From: Takakia lepidozioides
Lineage: Eukaryota; Streptophyta; Takakiopsida; Takakiales; Takakiaceae
NCBI GenBank assembly: GCA_030704615.1
Contig: CM060732.1
Location: 10,604,001 to 10,664,000 of the forward strand
Length of the DNA: 60,000 nucleotides
Reading direction: 5' to 3'
Positions 1 through 11,326 of the stretch are shown piece after piece (the stretch's first letter is position 1; every line of letters begins with the position of its first letter). The translations under genes were made by a program, and so were the position numbers. The notes under the pieces are model-generated. The model had not been told where the DNA came from, did not search any database, and saw only the letters and a program-made list of their open reading frames with translations.

Positions 1-185
1 CCTAAGGTTGTCAAGGTTAACTGCTCTAACCTGATGTTCAAGCTTCTTGGAGAATGGATGTGCTTAGGGTAAGGCATCAAGGTTGGAATGCTGTAAATTT
101 TTCCAGGTTTTTGTCGAGAGGTGTCCTGTTTGAATGCTTGTGGGCGATTGACGCTTCGGTGCTCCTTGCAAGCCTGGGAAAGCCC

Positions 186-3100
186 ATGGCTGGAGAAGGA
201 GCGCAGCAGCCCGCTGTGACGTCTTCGTCTGCGTCTGCAGCGCAACAGCCCCCAACTTTGGCGTCGTCCTCGGTGGGAGCTTCCGGATTGGCGCCTGCAT
301 TGTTAGGACCCATGTCTTCTGCTAGTGTGGGTGCATCGCAATCTGCTACTGGATCGCAGTTGCAGCAGCACATGAACTACCAGATGCAACAGTTCAACTC
401 AAACCAGGTGAGGCCACAACAGGGGGGTCGTGGACAGTATGCACACAACCCGCAGATGCAGGTCCCCGGCTCGCAGCCCCTCACGCAAGGAATGGCCCCT
501 TCCCAAACTGGTCCTAGCTCGCTTTCCCGAACGTCCTCGTCACAACGCCTTGTGCAGCATCAGCAGGGAACTGTCACTGGGGCTTCCAGACCCTTGGGTG
601 GTGGCACACATTATAACCAGCAGTTTTCACCGGCTCACGTAGTGACCTCTCCAGGGACTTCCGGCCCTTCTATGCATCTGTTAAACCAGAGAGCAGGCCA
701 GGTGCAGCAACAGCGACCAAGTGCAGCGTCACAGCAAAGCCAGGTCCGCCCGGGGCTATACAGCAGTGGACAGCAGCCACTGGTGCCTGGCCCTTATGCG
801 CATCATCTGCAACCCCTCCCGAATTCAGGTCCCTCTAGGCCAGCTGCCCAAGGAACCGTGGGAACACCCTTGCAGCAGTACGGCGGATCGCAATCGATGT
901 CTTTGTCGCAGCAACATCAAATTCAGGCATGCTACTTTTCTAACTATATCTTGTTCTTGCCTGGAGGTTAACCCTAAGAACATGACTTTCTTCCTTGTTG
1001 GCCTATAAACCTGAGTCGTGCTGGGTCATGACCATTGGACCTGAAGGGTTGGTAGGGTGTGCAGGGTAGATCGAAGCAGGCACCAGGGCAGGCACAACCC
1101 ACACACTTTCAGGCGGCTACAGTGCAGCAGGCCATGGGCGTGGGCAGGGCGGGAGCAGGTAGCCCTTCGCCCCAGCAGCAGCAGCAACAACAACAACAGC
1201 AACAGCAACAGTCACTGCCACAGCCACGCATGCAACAAAGCAACTCCACCAGACCCCAGCAGATGCTTGCATCTCCTACGGTACCTTCCCTGACCTTGAG
1301 ATTCATTCAAAATGTAATTATTTGCTATTGCGTGGAACTTTCTTTTTCTAGGTCCAAATGGTCCGTGGTGATGTCTATTTGGATCTGAAGATGTTCTTGC
1401 CAAGAGCAGATTGCAAACTGGGATTGGGGTTTTGCATGCAAAGTACTTATTCATTCTATTTGCAGTCTTCTCTCCCTTTGAGGCATGTGAGATTGTAGCT
1501 CGCAAGCCTTGGACACCCTAGGTTCCCCCTGGCTAGTTGCACCTGGGTGAAAAGCTTTTGCTACTGGTTGGCACTCAAATTGCTATTTTGGAGAGCTGCA
1601 GCTGTCTAGGGTGCCATCCGGTGCACAGGTGCAAGGCATGATGCCCACTACCCAGCCGCAGCCACAGGCCTGGCCGGCAAATCCCATGGCATATGGGCAG
1701 CACCAACCACACCAACAGCAGCGGCCTCAAGGCGGACCCAGCAACCAGCCTAGGCCTGGTACTCCAACCAACACCCAACTGAGCGCAGCTGCACCACCTG
1801 CCTCTGTCATGCCTGCAACTAGCAGCCAAGCGCCTGATGCCAGTGGGCACATTCTCGGCAAGCGCAGCATCCAGGAGCTTGTCTCTCAAGTATTGTCCAC
1901 ATCTTTCTTTCTTCCCCAATTTTGCTATGAATAATCCTAGTTTCTATGAAGGAAGCATTCAACAGATTGCCGAGTTGGTAGAGCACAAGGCCACCTTACA
2001 AGTGGTCGTGGGTTCAAACCCACATAGGTGTATGTTGGATATCAAGCATTATACCCAACCTAGCTATAGAAGGGGGGTCTTCGGTCAACTTTGAGGGTAC
2101 CTGAGGACTTTCGAGTCCTTGGGGGAGGTTTGGGGAACCGCTTTGCCCTGGTCATGGCCGTTAGAAGGTGTCCACCTTCCAAACGGAAGGCAGTAGTCCT
2201 TTGGGGTGAAGTGGCACCATAAGTTATGCCTGCTTCGGCAGTAGTCTTCCTCTCTCTCTCTTCTATTAATGAGGTTATTGAGATTGAGCACACATTACCA
2301 AAATCTAGGTGAGTGTACTTTCTCAGTGCTCCTGGATGCTAGACCACTGATGATGTTGCGTCCAGCTGCAACAGTGGCACGAGCCCAGAGTCTGGGCAAG
2401 CCCCTGTGCTTAAGGCCTTGATGCACATTTGCACTCTGCTCAACATAAGGGTACAGAGAACCTAATGGGTAATATAAGTCTAGACAAGGATAGGGGAAGA
2501 CGAGAGGTTACAATGGTTGAACTTTCCAAGGCTGCTTTACAGGTGGACCCACGTGAGCGGCTGGATCCTGATGTGGAAGATGTTCTGCTTGAAATTGCCG
2601 ATGACTTCATTGAAACGGTCTGTCTCCATGACTTCTGTCCAGGCCCTTATGCATAGAGCCCATTACAATGAAGAAGATGTCTTCATTTGTACAAAGATGC
2701 ATAGTGGTTCCTTGTGGAGTTTGAAGTTCCAGGCAATGATTTGTGTCCTTTTGTATGATGCAGGTTTCCTCCTTTGCTTGCTCCTTAGCAAAGCATCGCA
2801 AGTCTTCAGTGCTGGAAGCCAAGGATGTCCTGCTGCATCTGGGTCAGCCCCATGTTTCCTTTGCTAATGACGGTTAAATGAAGCAGTTATCCTGTGTGTC
2901 TTGTTGTCCCAAATTGGGTTCTACAATCTGTGAATGGATTGTAGAAGAGATGGAGCATTTGGGTGTAGTTTTGGGTGTTGCTCTGATTTTTAGAGAGTCT
3001 ACAGTGCGAATCTGAGTGCGTGAGCAACTTTTTAATCTTATGGAGTTCTTTATTTGGAAGGAACGTTGAGATTTCTTTGTCACAAAATGTGGGTATGCAT

Positions 3101-3909
3101 GTGGGTCTTTAATTGGACAGAGCGCAATTGGCACATCACAATTCCTGGATTTGGTGGTGAGGAGTATCGAGCGTATAAGAGACCGGTGAGGTCTTTCCTC
3201 CAGTTTTACACATATCATTAATCCCTGTTGCCATTAGATGTGATGAGCTCTTGTTATTGGATACCAAGCGACAGTTTATCTTGGGGGTGAGGATGTTGCT
3301 GAAATGCATTTGTGAAGTTAATACTTACAGCTTGCTGCATGGATACTTCTGGTTATTGTTTCTCTTACCTCTTTTTGGAGTGAAGGGTGATGCTTATTGC
3401 TTTGGTTGAGGGCGGAAGTCACAGATGAAGCCTGTCTGCCTGTTGGCACTGGCTAAGCATTGTTATGAATGTTCTTGTACAACAGGGTGGCAATTGACAT
3501 ACTGACTCAAGTGTTTGCTGGATGGATAAATGGATGCAGTCGGTTAGTGAGACTCACAAGCAGCGCCTTGCTTTGGTAATTTCTTTCTCCTCCATCATCC
3601 TCCTGTCATTTTCTTGTGTGGTGGGAGGAACAAGTGGGAAATGTTGGTGTAATAAGCCTTGGGAGAGAGAAAGGAATAGACTGACCGACAGGATATGTGC
3701 TTATTTGTGGCTTGCTCAACTTGCAGGTGAGGAAATCAGTGGCTGCGGGGCAGCCGAATATGGACACTAAAGGGTCCAGCACAGCGACAGGTGTACCTGT
3801 GAATGCAGGTGTAGTGTCGACCCCTAGCAAATCAGGGCTGACAACTATAGCGGCTGTATCAGCTTCTCCTCTGACATCACCAGGAATGCCAAGAATTCCG
3901 CGCGTCTAA
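186..3909 (+). CDS. TAF12: TFIID subunit TAF12, multi-exon gene
   Basis: TAF12 is a histone-fold subunit of TFIID (and SAGA) that pairs with TAF4 in the nucleus. Exons read by eye: 186-926 (Gln/Ser/Pro-rich, starts MAGEGAQQ; donor would be GC), 1065-1280 (contains a run of 13 Gln), 1602-1889, 2543-2617, 2764-2842, probably 3486-?, 3540-3575 and 3727-3909. The histone fold begins in [11 protein letters not shown] at the end of 1602-1889, continues as [20 protein letters not shown] in 2543-2617, then [20 protein letters not shown] in 2764-2842. [12 protein letters not shown] across 3540-3575 and 3727 on matches the conserved TAF12 tail. Phases agree for exons 1 to 5. The region joining LLHLG to the tail does not: from 3486 the frame reads GWQLTY then stops at 3503. 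Either an exon boundary is misread there or the copy is damaged. Family identity is confident; the exact 5' start (an upstream ATG lies at 54) and exon 6 are not. Confidence 0.85.
1964..2270 (+). repeat. tRNA-derived SINE in TAF12 intron
   Basis: The left part looks like a tRNA with an A box (TTGCCGAGTTGGTAGAGC near 1967) and a B box (GGTTCAAACCC at 2011-2021). It is followed by an unrelated body containing AGTCCTTTGGGG and ending in a CT-rich stretch near 2265. A related body lacking the tRNA part sits at about 49570-49690. It lies between the third and fourth TAF12 exons in the same orientation as the gene. It is not a working tRNA gene because the acceptor stem is not closed. Confidence 0.65.
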
Positions 3910-4175
3910 GAGCGGATGCTTTGCATAGGTTATAAATTTGAGCAGCAGTGCTCAGTTGTGTTCATATCTGTAAAATAGTAAATTGTAATTGGACCTTCAC
4001 CAGACATGGAACTTTTGCTCCTATAGATGTGTAGCTTTTGCCATATCCACCCAGGTGATTGTGGGTCCAGATACTCCTATCTTGTCGAGTTTGGTCTTGC
4101 GGTTTGGGACATCTCACCGCTCCAAAACAAAACAAAACAAAATAAATGAGTCTCGCCTCATATATTGATACCATG

Positions 4176-4401
4176 TGTATAATCCTTGTTTTTGCCCATA
4201 ATACAGTATTGCATGGGTATTGGCTTTGTCAATACCAGCCTATGTAGGGTCTTGACGTAGGTATTGCAATTGTCAATACCAGGGGGTGCGGTTATTAACC
4301 CTAGTATTATAATAGCCAATACAAGCCTGGTCGGTTGTTTAATACCCTGGTTGATACCCTAGTCGATACCCAGCCAGGCCCTATATACCAGTCCAACACT
4401 G
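4176..4401. mobile_element. hAT-type element remnant, GGTATT motif family
   Basis: The right end is GTCCAACACTG at 4391-4401, the same terminus as the complete hAT elements at 5011 and 14606. The interior repeats GGTATT and AATACC several times. No matching left terminus or 8-bp target duplication is visible. The sequence parallels the right third of the element at 5011-5836 (both begin near a 'TATAATCCTTG/TATAGTCCTTG' block), so this is probably a truncated copy. It starts about 270 bp after the TAF12 stop. Confidence 0.55.
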
Positions 4402-4612
4402 GTACATACCATTGCCTGTAGCAAGTCTGACGATGGAAGCTGATGGAAAGCTAACCATTGTTTTCCTGGATGAAGATTCCGGAGTTTGCAGATTCTTTAA
4501 GTCTCGTGCTTCTACAGGCTTGCTTTGTTGGAAAGGGCTTATCGTCCTCTTACATGGGACCCTTACTGTGAACTATCCGCTGGCGTTCAAAGGACAAATG
4601 CGCATTGGCATC

Positions 4613-4796
4613 ACAATCTATAGGGACAAACATCCAACACGTTTTCTGGATTTGGGCAGTACACGAGGTAAGTTGATGGATGCAGAATTCGAGGGTGCAG
4701 AGCACAATCTATACGGACAAACATCCAACACGTTTTCTGGATGTGGGCAGTACACGAGGTAAGTTGATGGATGCAGAATTCGAGGGTGCAGAGGAA
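4613..4796. repeat. Two-copy tandem duplication, period about 91 bp
   Basis: Two nearly identical units, starting near 4615 and 4706, each contain the string ACATCCAACACGTTTTCTGG and a GGTAAGTTGATGGATGC block with a consensus-like splice donor. Reading frames run across both (4412-4762 and 4680-4955) but resemble nothing I recognise, and their amino acid content is not convincingly coding. I record the duplication and make no gene call. Confidence 0.6.
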
Positions 4797-5010
4797 GTAG
4801 AAGCAGCTGCAGGTGCAGAGCAACTGGAGCAATGCAGGTTCTCGAAGATACGGAAGAGCAATGGTCAAAGAAAGATAGGATTGCAGACTCAGGCTGGTTG
4901 TAGGCCAGGTTTACGTACTATGGAGCGGTCAGGGCCGGGCCATTCTGCCCCCTGACTGCCTGGCCGTGAATTTTGGCACCATCGCGTTATGGTCAGAGGT
5001 GGTTTTTTTC

Positions 5011-5836
5011 CAGTGTTGGGCGGGTATTACTTTTTCTAATACCAGCCGGGTCCGGGTATTGAAAAGAAATTATTTTGCAATACCAGCCGGTTCCATAGTA
5101 TTGAAAGATTCCCTTCATTTTAATACCCTCAGGTTCTCAATAGTAGTATGATTTTCGATTTGCGGATGGGTATCAATAGGGTGGGTATTCCAATCTAATA
5201 CCAGCCGGTTATCAACCCGGGTATAAATAATAAAAACCAAAAATAAAAATAACCACTAAATCATTAATATGTATTGAGTTTAAAAGATTTCAGTTGATTT
5301 CACAAATAAATTAATTATTATGTTGCAAAATTCAGTCTTTGCATTACATAATAACAACGTTGCAGATTTTAGTATCCAAATTGAAGCAAGCTTAGTTAAA
5401 AGAAGACTGATTGCAACCACATAAGCCATCCTACATGTGCTAAAAAAAATAAAGAATAGGGGGCGGCCCTGCCCTACATGTGGTAAGAAATGAAACATAG
5501 TGGCTGCCCTTGGGGCTGGACATGCCCTCTCGACATGTGCGCCCTCATTGTGCACCCAGCCAATTTCCTATTCATACCATGGTATAGTCCTTGTTTTTGC
5601 CCATGATACGGGTATGCACCCGGGTATTGCCTTGGCAATACCAGCCGGTCCGGTTATCAACCATAGTATTGGAATTGCCAATACCAGCCGGTCCGGTTAT
5701 CAACCATAGTATTGGAATTGCCAATACCAGCCGGTCCGTTATTAACCATAGTATTACAAAAGCCAATACCAGCCCGGTCGGTTATTCAATACCCTGGTTG
5801 ATACCCGGCCAGACCCTATATACCAGTCCAACACCG
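5011..5836. mobile_element. Non-autonomous hAT element, GGTATT motif family
   Basis: The left end is CAGTGTTGGGCGGGTATTA at 5011 and the right end ATACCAGTCCAACACCG at 5836. The flanks give near-matching 8-bp duplications (tttttttc before, gttttttc at 5837-5844, in a T-run prone to slippage). The CAGTG/CACTG-type ends and 8-bp duplication are the hAT signature. The interior has many GGTATT/AATACC pairs near both ends (5020-5220 and 5610-5820) and an AT-rich unrelated centre (5230-5570). No transposase is encoded. Confidence 0.65.
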
Positions 5837-6084
5837 GTTTTTTCCCATCAACTGCAGCAACTCCATCTCTGACGATGTCAGCATGGACCTGAACACAGAT
5901 GACCCTGGCATTATTGGGTTCCTGTTATCTTTCAGAGACAATTTCATGAATCACAAATGTTGAGGTTCGCCAAATTGCATGCAAGTAGAGGAAACGGAAG
6001 TAGATGAAACGCTATACTTGTCTCGCAAAAACAATTAAGTACCTGCCCGCTACAGAAACTGCCCGAAACATGGAGGACCCGAGC

Positions 6085-6170
6085 ATTCTGCCAACTACTC
6101 ATGCAACCTACTCGGGCATTCTGCTACCCACTCGAGCATTCTGCTACCTACTCGAATATTCTGCTATTTA
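6085..6170 (+). repeat. Short direct repeat, about 20-bp unit
   Basis: The string CTCGGGCATTCTGCTAC and close variants (CTCGAGCATTCTGCTAC, CTCGAATATTCTGC) recur three to four times. I see no coding or regulatory meaning. Confidence 0.6.
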
Positions 6171-6208
6171 ACGGAGGGGCAAAAATGGCAGAAAAATCAC
6201 CTCCTGAC

Positions 6209-6335
6209 CATAACGTACTATGGAATGGGCCGCCACATGACATTGTGGCGGGTAAGGTGGTGGCGAGCCGGAGGGCGAGCTGCCGCCGAAACCGCCATAA
6301 TGGCATGTTGCGGCCCATTCCAGTACGTAAAGGAT
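6209..6335. mobile_element. Small foldback MITE-like element
   Basis: The left arm ACGTACTATGGAATGGGCC (6210 on) is the near-perfect reverse complement of the right arm GGCCCATTCCAGTACGT (about 6313-6329). The GCGGCGGCT-rich loop contains further self-complementary GCGGC stretches. No gene lies inside and the target duplication is unclear. Confidence 0.5.
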
Positions 6336-6956
6336 TGAGTCTGCCGCCCTCTCATTGGCCTGCCAGTCCTAATCAAACACATTATGCTAGTGCAACTGGC
6401 ATAATGTGCTAGTGGCTTGAGGCTTAGATTTCTGCTTTTTAATCCTCCTGGAAATACGCCATATTAGGCAGGCAACATCCTTTACGAGTTTAGACTCACG
6501 TGACTGCCAAGAACCTCATGCCACAAGACACCAACATGGACAGAATCAAAGCTTGCAAACATGTTTCCACCCTGTTGGAGCCAAATAGATCCTTTCTGAT
6601 GAGGAAGATCTTCTTGGGTGAGTTCCATATAGAAGACTGTTCATAAAAGGAGTACTAACTACCACATGTCACTTTCTTTAGTGCATTTCCAGCTACCCAG
6701 GCACCTATACTCTTGAAAGTTGTACACCGAAGATTTGTGGCACTGCTTCTGGGGTGGTGATATACTCAGCTGTTTCATTAGTGTCCCTTAATGGGCACTT
6801 AGTTTTACATGGACCTTCCAATTCAAAAGCCAACCCAGGAGGAATGTATCAACGTAAAATCATGAGAAGGCTCCACAAAAAAATCAAGGTTTCGTGCATG
6901 TCTTGCCAAAAGGATATCTGACTTATTTACTGCACACCTCAAAAGCTATAAAATGC
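6336..6956. other. Intergenic, nothing recognised
   Basis: This is the stretch between the foldback element and the 3' end of the minus-strand gene. I find no open frame, repeat or RNA feature I can support. The part next to 6957 is probably the 3' UTR and terminator region of that gene. Confidence 0.4.
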
Positions 6957-8756
6957 TTAGTAGTCCCAGCCACTGAGAGCTGTACCCAACCTCGTCCTGA
7001 CATCCTTTGGCCAATTTAAGGTGTGCTGAGATGGCACAGCCTCAGACAGCACAGGAATGATGTCAGCCTTACGCACACGAGTAACGCAGGTCAGGGATCT
7101 GGGAGAGGTGTGAAGCAGGTGACCCAGGCCTACACGCTGTTCCCCTTGGCGTACCACAGTATCGACGCTTCTTAGACACACTTGCGCCAACCTATGCAGG
7201 ACAGAGCCACCACCATCATTAAACTCTTTCCTCATAGCTGATGTGCAACTTGCTCAAAAACACCCCAGAGAAATGTCCACACCACACCTCAAAACCAGAG
7301 CTCTAACAATCACAACAGCTGAGCAGTTCATTCCTGGTTTGCCTTTGGCACACAACTAGATGGAGATGGTGGAACCATAGTGACCATGGACATGGCAGCC
7401 ATGAGCACAGTGCCTGGCAGAGCTCCCAAGCTTTGAAATATGGGACACACACTCTACCATGGGAGAGCAGAAGCTTCGGCTATCACCAGACCAGCAGTGT
7501 GTTCCCGCTACTATTCCCTGATCACCCTTCAGAGCCAAGCTCCTCTAAGACTCAACTGTCAACAACCTCCAACCTTCAATGATAGTTCCAAGGAAATTTC
7601 AAGAGCATCTGAAACCACAGCATGGTCACTCAGTTGCTGTGTAAGGACAAGCCATCTACTTACTTGCTTAACTGGGCTTGCGCAGTGCTGCGCAAGCGCG
7701 CGAATGACATCATCCCCTTTAGAATGCATGACACACAGGCACAGCAGCAAGCTCTGTTAATTCCCTCCCAAATTCAGAGAATCCCCCAACCATCAAAAAC
7801 AGCTTCATCAAATGGCAAACATCTTGGCCGTAAAGAGAAAGAGGTAAAAAACGAAGGGAAACGGAGCATGCGACCCCTTCACCACTGTGATCAATAAGAC
7901 ACATGCACAGTCTGTGGGCAGGAACAAACACTTATCAGACACGCTCATCTCAACTCCAACTAGGATGCAGTTCCATGACAACACCAGTTTGCAACACAGT
8001 AAGATAGGATTACCCTTAAGCTTGACCAAGGCAAAGCTCACTGAGTTCAAGGTTCTTAAATTGCAGGCTCGACACAGATATCATGTCTGTCAGCTCCTTC
8101 AAAACTGGGTTGAAAACTTGTACCAGCTGACCAGAGCTAGACCTTTGGCCTCTAAATTTGATAACCGAATAATAAAGACCAGCAATGTTCATTTCTCCTC
8201 TTTCTTTTGCTTCACCTCATTGATAGTCACAAATATGCTGAATCATTGCAATTGTCGATGGCAATGTTGTTAATATTTCAATCTTCCATAGAAGTATGTG
8301 ACAAGATTTTTGAGCTTATGAGGGTTGAATTTTGCTCAAGGCCTGCCGAGTAATATAGGCATTGCAAGCCTCCAGAGGTTTTTTCTGAGAGACGAGATTC
8401 ACAATGTTGATGGCTAGCAAGAGGGGTGGTCTGATGTGAGTGGCTGCATGATATTTGCCTCACCATTACGTCAGAGCACTAAAGCAGCCTCCTTTCCCAA
8501 TAACTTCTGACAGATGCAAGCGCAGGAGATGGCCACGCTCGTGTTTTGACAAAGCAAGGTCTTCTGAAGCATCTACAAGTGCCAAGGAGGCCATGGGTCC
8601 AAAAGTTTCTGCATGGTCAACCATGGTAGACTTGCGTAGCGCTTGTATGAAAGTCTGCACGATGGCATGTAACTGTTCAATATTTGCTACTGATCCTCTA
8701 AGAAGCTCCAAAAATGGTTCATCCAACAGGCAGTTATCTCGCAACAAAGTGATTCC
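6957..8756 (-). CDS. Unidentified multi-exon protein, minus strand
   Basis: Several short open segments with coding-like composition lie in order on the minus strand. The exon 8756-8470 is preceded by an AG and reads GITLLRDNCLLDEP onwards. A segment at about 8424-8324 reads INIVNLVSQKKPLEACNAY. A segment at about 8225-8010 reads FNPVLKELTDMISVSS. The exon 7733-7664 ends in a clean GTAAGT donor after ASPVKQ. A 35-nt micro-exon lies at 7608-7574, and the last exon at about 7241-6957 ends TALSGWDY-stop. The Leu/Ala-rich helical character would fit an alpha-helical repeat protein, but I do not recognise the family. The 8324 segment ends at a TAA with no donor before it, so the model is incomplete. 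It may be the 3' continuation of the GTD-binding gene (a possible donor after SSFQ at 9002 is in phase with 8756) or a separate gene. Confidence 0.45.
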
Positions 8757-8974
8757 CTACTTCCACAGTTTGGACTCAAAACAAGCGTTCCTTCAACTTG
8801 TAACTTTGGCTCATACCAAGATACCCCATCAGAACCTGCAGGCCTCTACCTACAGGGTATTATTCTGAATTCAGTTTCAAGAAGAAGAAAATCAGCTCTA
8901 CTGAAGCACATGGCAGTACTCAGCAGACCAATCAAAGGCCCTTGCACGTATCCAAAACACCATTAGGTATGGCA

Positions 8975-11326
8975 TCAGATGTGATGAAGAAGCCGTACCT
9001 GAAATGAGGACACGAATGACAGAGACTCCTGGTGACGTGAGTCCTTCTTTTCCATGCCTCGCAACTCCCGCAATTGTTGAGCTATTTCTTGAAGCAGCTT
9101 CATTTCTCCATTCTCTCGCCTCAGAGAATCAATGGTCTGCTTCATCAGGTGCCTATCAGCCTCCAGAGCCTTCAGCCTAAGGGTCAATTGCTCTACATCA
9201 TCTTCCACAGATATCCTGGAGGTGTTCCATCTGATAATGGAGGTTGACTGGAAGTCCCTACTCCCTGCACTCTGATACAAGTCCTCCCACTCTCTGCTAG
9301 TTCCAGAACCCCCAGCAGCCCCATACAAAGCTACCATTGCATCACTCCTTGCAGCTTCAGATTCCTGTTCCCTCATGGCCCTTGTATCAGCTTCCTCCAA
9401 CATCAATAGATCTGGCTTTCCTAGCCTATCTGAATTGGGCTCCTGTCTTTCCAAAGACACCCATCCCTCAGAGTTTCGTTCATCTTTAATGATAACTCCT
9501 GGAGAATCATAGGTTGCATGTTGTACTTCATAAACATCATGCACAAAGGAGGCTTCATCACGAGGATGCTCTGCAATTGACTCACCCTTACCCTTCAGTC
9601 TCGCATACGCTTCTATGTTTTCACCTGCGTTGCCATGGCCAAGCTCATCCCGGCCTTTGGCTTCCGTTGACGATGACGCATTTAAATTCGAATCATCCAT
9701 CTCGAACTCCACAAAGAGTTTTCTCCGCAGCGGATCCTCACCTGTTACCTCAGATGTCATCAATTCCGGTTTTCTTGACGTCTCTGAGCTCATGCCCCTC
9801 TCAGTCCTAGTCTCCGCTTTAGCCCTCGACTCTCCAGCACTTTTTGGCCTCCCAATTTGGACCTGCCCCTTTCCTCCCAGCTGTTTTTCAAATTTCCACA
9901 CATACTCTAACACCGAGAGCCTCTTCTCTTCCATGGTTCGATCTGCTGAATCTTCCGAGACCGCTGAATCCTTTTGCAAACCCTCACTAGCTACCCCCGA
10001 ATTATCACCAGAGCTCGACCTTCTGTCAAAACTAGTATCCTCTTTTTCCTCCCCTACTTTCTCTCCCTTCCTTATCACCGGCTTCCCAGTTCGCCTCCTT
10101 ATATTTCGTCCAATGTCCAGCTTAACTGATTTATCATCTCTCCTGCTCGGTTGTAACCTTACGTCCTCTCTATTCGGAACAGCTTCTTCTGCTTCACGCG
10201 GTGAAGAGGAGGATGTCCATTTCCAAATGAAATCCATTCCGGGTGAGCTGAGTGACTCCCCCGTCTCATTCCTAGACTGATCCGGAGGTATTGCTCTGAC
10301 AAACTGACCAACGTTCAAATTTTCTGCTTTGGCAATTCTTTCTGAATACCTGACATCTTCTTCACTCGCAATCCTTTCACTCTGGCCCCTCCAACCCTCA
10401 CTTGTAGAACATGAAAGATCCGAGCCGCTAAGTCGTATCTCATCAGCAGAGGGTCCACAAAGCAAAAGCATGTTGCTATCTGCTCTCTGACCCCGATCTA
10501 TCGCCTCAATCTGAGCATTATATAACCGTTGCCTGCAAACTTGAACCTCTTCTTGCAGTGCAAACTTTTCTTCCTCCCGGTTTGCAAGGATTTCCTTCAG
10601 CAGTTCAATCGCCTCTTGATCATACATGGTTTTCTCCTCTACCATTCGGTGAAACTGACGGGCTTCCATCTGCACAGCAGACTTCTCTTCTTGAAGGCGC
10701 GTGATCATCGCCATAGCTTCATTGGCAGCCGTTGCTGAAGCATTCCTCTCCTCCTCCAATTCAAGGTACAGGGCAGCCATCGTCTCACGTTCGGCTTGAA
10801 GAGCTTCTCTCAGCTCTCTGTCTCTGCTGCCATCGCTGCGCTTCCCTACTTGCAATGGGCTGCTATCTTCATCGACTGCTTCGTCTCCAGGCGTGCCATC
10901 GTCTTCCATAGGTAATTCAGAGGGTCCGTTTGGGCCCGTCCAACCCTTGCCGCTCTCCTCGAAGCAGGCCGTGGATAAGTCTGCGTGATTTTTCACCCGA
11001 ACCTTATTGAAAGACCCGTAGGAGGCTTGGTACTCACGGTTTACCTCCAACGGATCCAGATCAAAATAGTCAGGATTTCCGAAGACCAAACTGTCTCCCA
11101 ACACTTTCTCCCTACTTTGTAAGTTTCGCCTGTGATGGCATTCCCAGCAAGAGCAAGGGAGACAAAACCCAGAGATCCGAACGAAATTCGACGTGACAAG
11201 GGCAATCACAGCACTGATAAGCACTAGCAAGGCCAATACCGCATCTGCAAAAGCCTCAAATATCAAACACACCCTCCAAGAATCTGCCCCTATGTGTTGC
11301 TCTAGGCCTCTCCATGCCATCTCCAA
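8975..11326 (-). CDS. GTD-binding (DUF593) membrane protein, MyoB-like
   Basis: This 783-residue reading frame is uninterrupted from ATG at 11326. Residues about 19-48 form a hydrophobic membrane segment, followed by a Cys cluster CLPCSCWEC (55-63), as is usual in this family. Residues about 171-268 form the GTD-binding domain, with the typical ALQAERETMAALYLELEEER block and MYDQEAIELLKEI. A charged, Ser-rich disordered middle follows. Near residues 712-765 is a second coiled coil (LTLRLKALEADRHLMKQTID, LLQEIAQQLRELRG), also typical of the family C-terminus. Members such as MyoB proteins anchor class XI myosins to vesicles through the GTD-binding domain, and others act in endosperm or the nuclear envelope. 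Membrane location is inferred. The last residues after SSFQ (9002) could be intron read-through, because a GTAC donor lies there. The family call is secure; the specific partner is unknown. Confidence 0.9.
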   Translation of the reverse strand: MEMAWRGLEQHIGADSWRVCLIFEAFADAVLALLVLISAVIALVTSNFVRISGFCLPCSCWECHHRRNLQSREKVLGDSLVFGNPDYFDLDPLEVNREYQASYGSFNKVRVKNHADLSTACFEESGKGWTGPNGPSELPMEDDGTPGDEAVDEDSSPLQVGKRSDGSRDRELREALQAERETMAALYLELEEERNASATAANEAMAMITRLQEEKSAVQMEARQFHRMVEEKTMYDQEAIELLKEILANREEEKFALQEEVQVCRQRLYNAQIEAIDRGQRADSNMLLLCGPSADEIRLSGSDLSCSTSEGWRGQSERIASEEDVRYSERIAKAENLNVGQFVRAIPPDQSRNETGESLSSPGMDFIWKWTSSSSPREAEEAVPNREDVRLQPSRRDDKSVKLDIGRNIRRRTGKPVIRKGEKVGEEKEDTSFDRRSSSGDNSGVASEGLQKDSAVSEDSADRTMEEKRLSVLEYVWKFEKQLGGKGQVQIGRPKSAGESRAKAETRTERGMSSETSRKPELMTSEVTGEDPLRRKLFVEFEMDDSNLNASSSTEAKGRDELGHGNAGENIEAYARLKGKGESIAEHPRDEASFVHDVYEVQHATYDSPGVIIKDERNSEGWVSLERQEPNSDRLGKPDLLMLEEADTRAMREQESEAARSDAMVALYGAAGGSGTSREWEDLYQSAGSRDFQSTSIIRWNTSRISVEDDVEQLTLRLKALEADRHLMKQTIDSLRRENGEMKLLQEIAQQLRELRGMEKKDSRHQESLSFVSSFQVRLLHHI

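Noticed and set aside
54-185. Upstream ATG at 54 as the TAF12 start
   Set aside because: It is in frame, but the intervening residues are unlike the Gln/Ser-rich N-terminus. MAGEGAQQ at 186 is the better start, though the upstream one cannot be excluded.
1966-2040. Functional tRNA gene
   Set aside because: A and B boxes are present but the arms do not pair and the sequence continues into a SINE body shared with 49570-49690.
6101-6412. Plus-strand frame of 103 codons
   Set aside because: It spans the short direct repeats and the foldback MITE; no coding signal.
9514-10280. Plus-strand open frames of up to 221 codons
   Set aside because: They lie opposite the well-supported GTD-binding protein frame and have no independent protein character.
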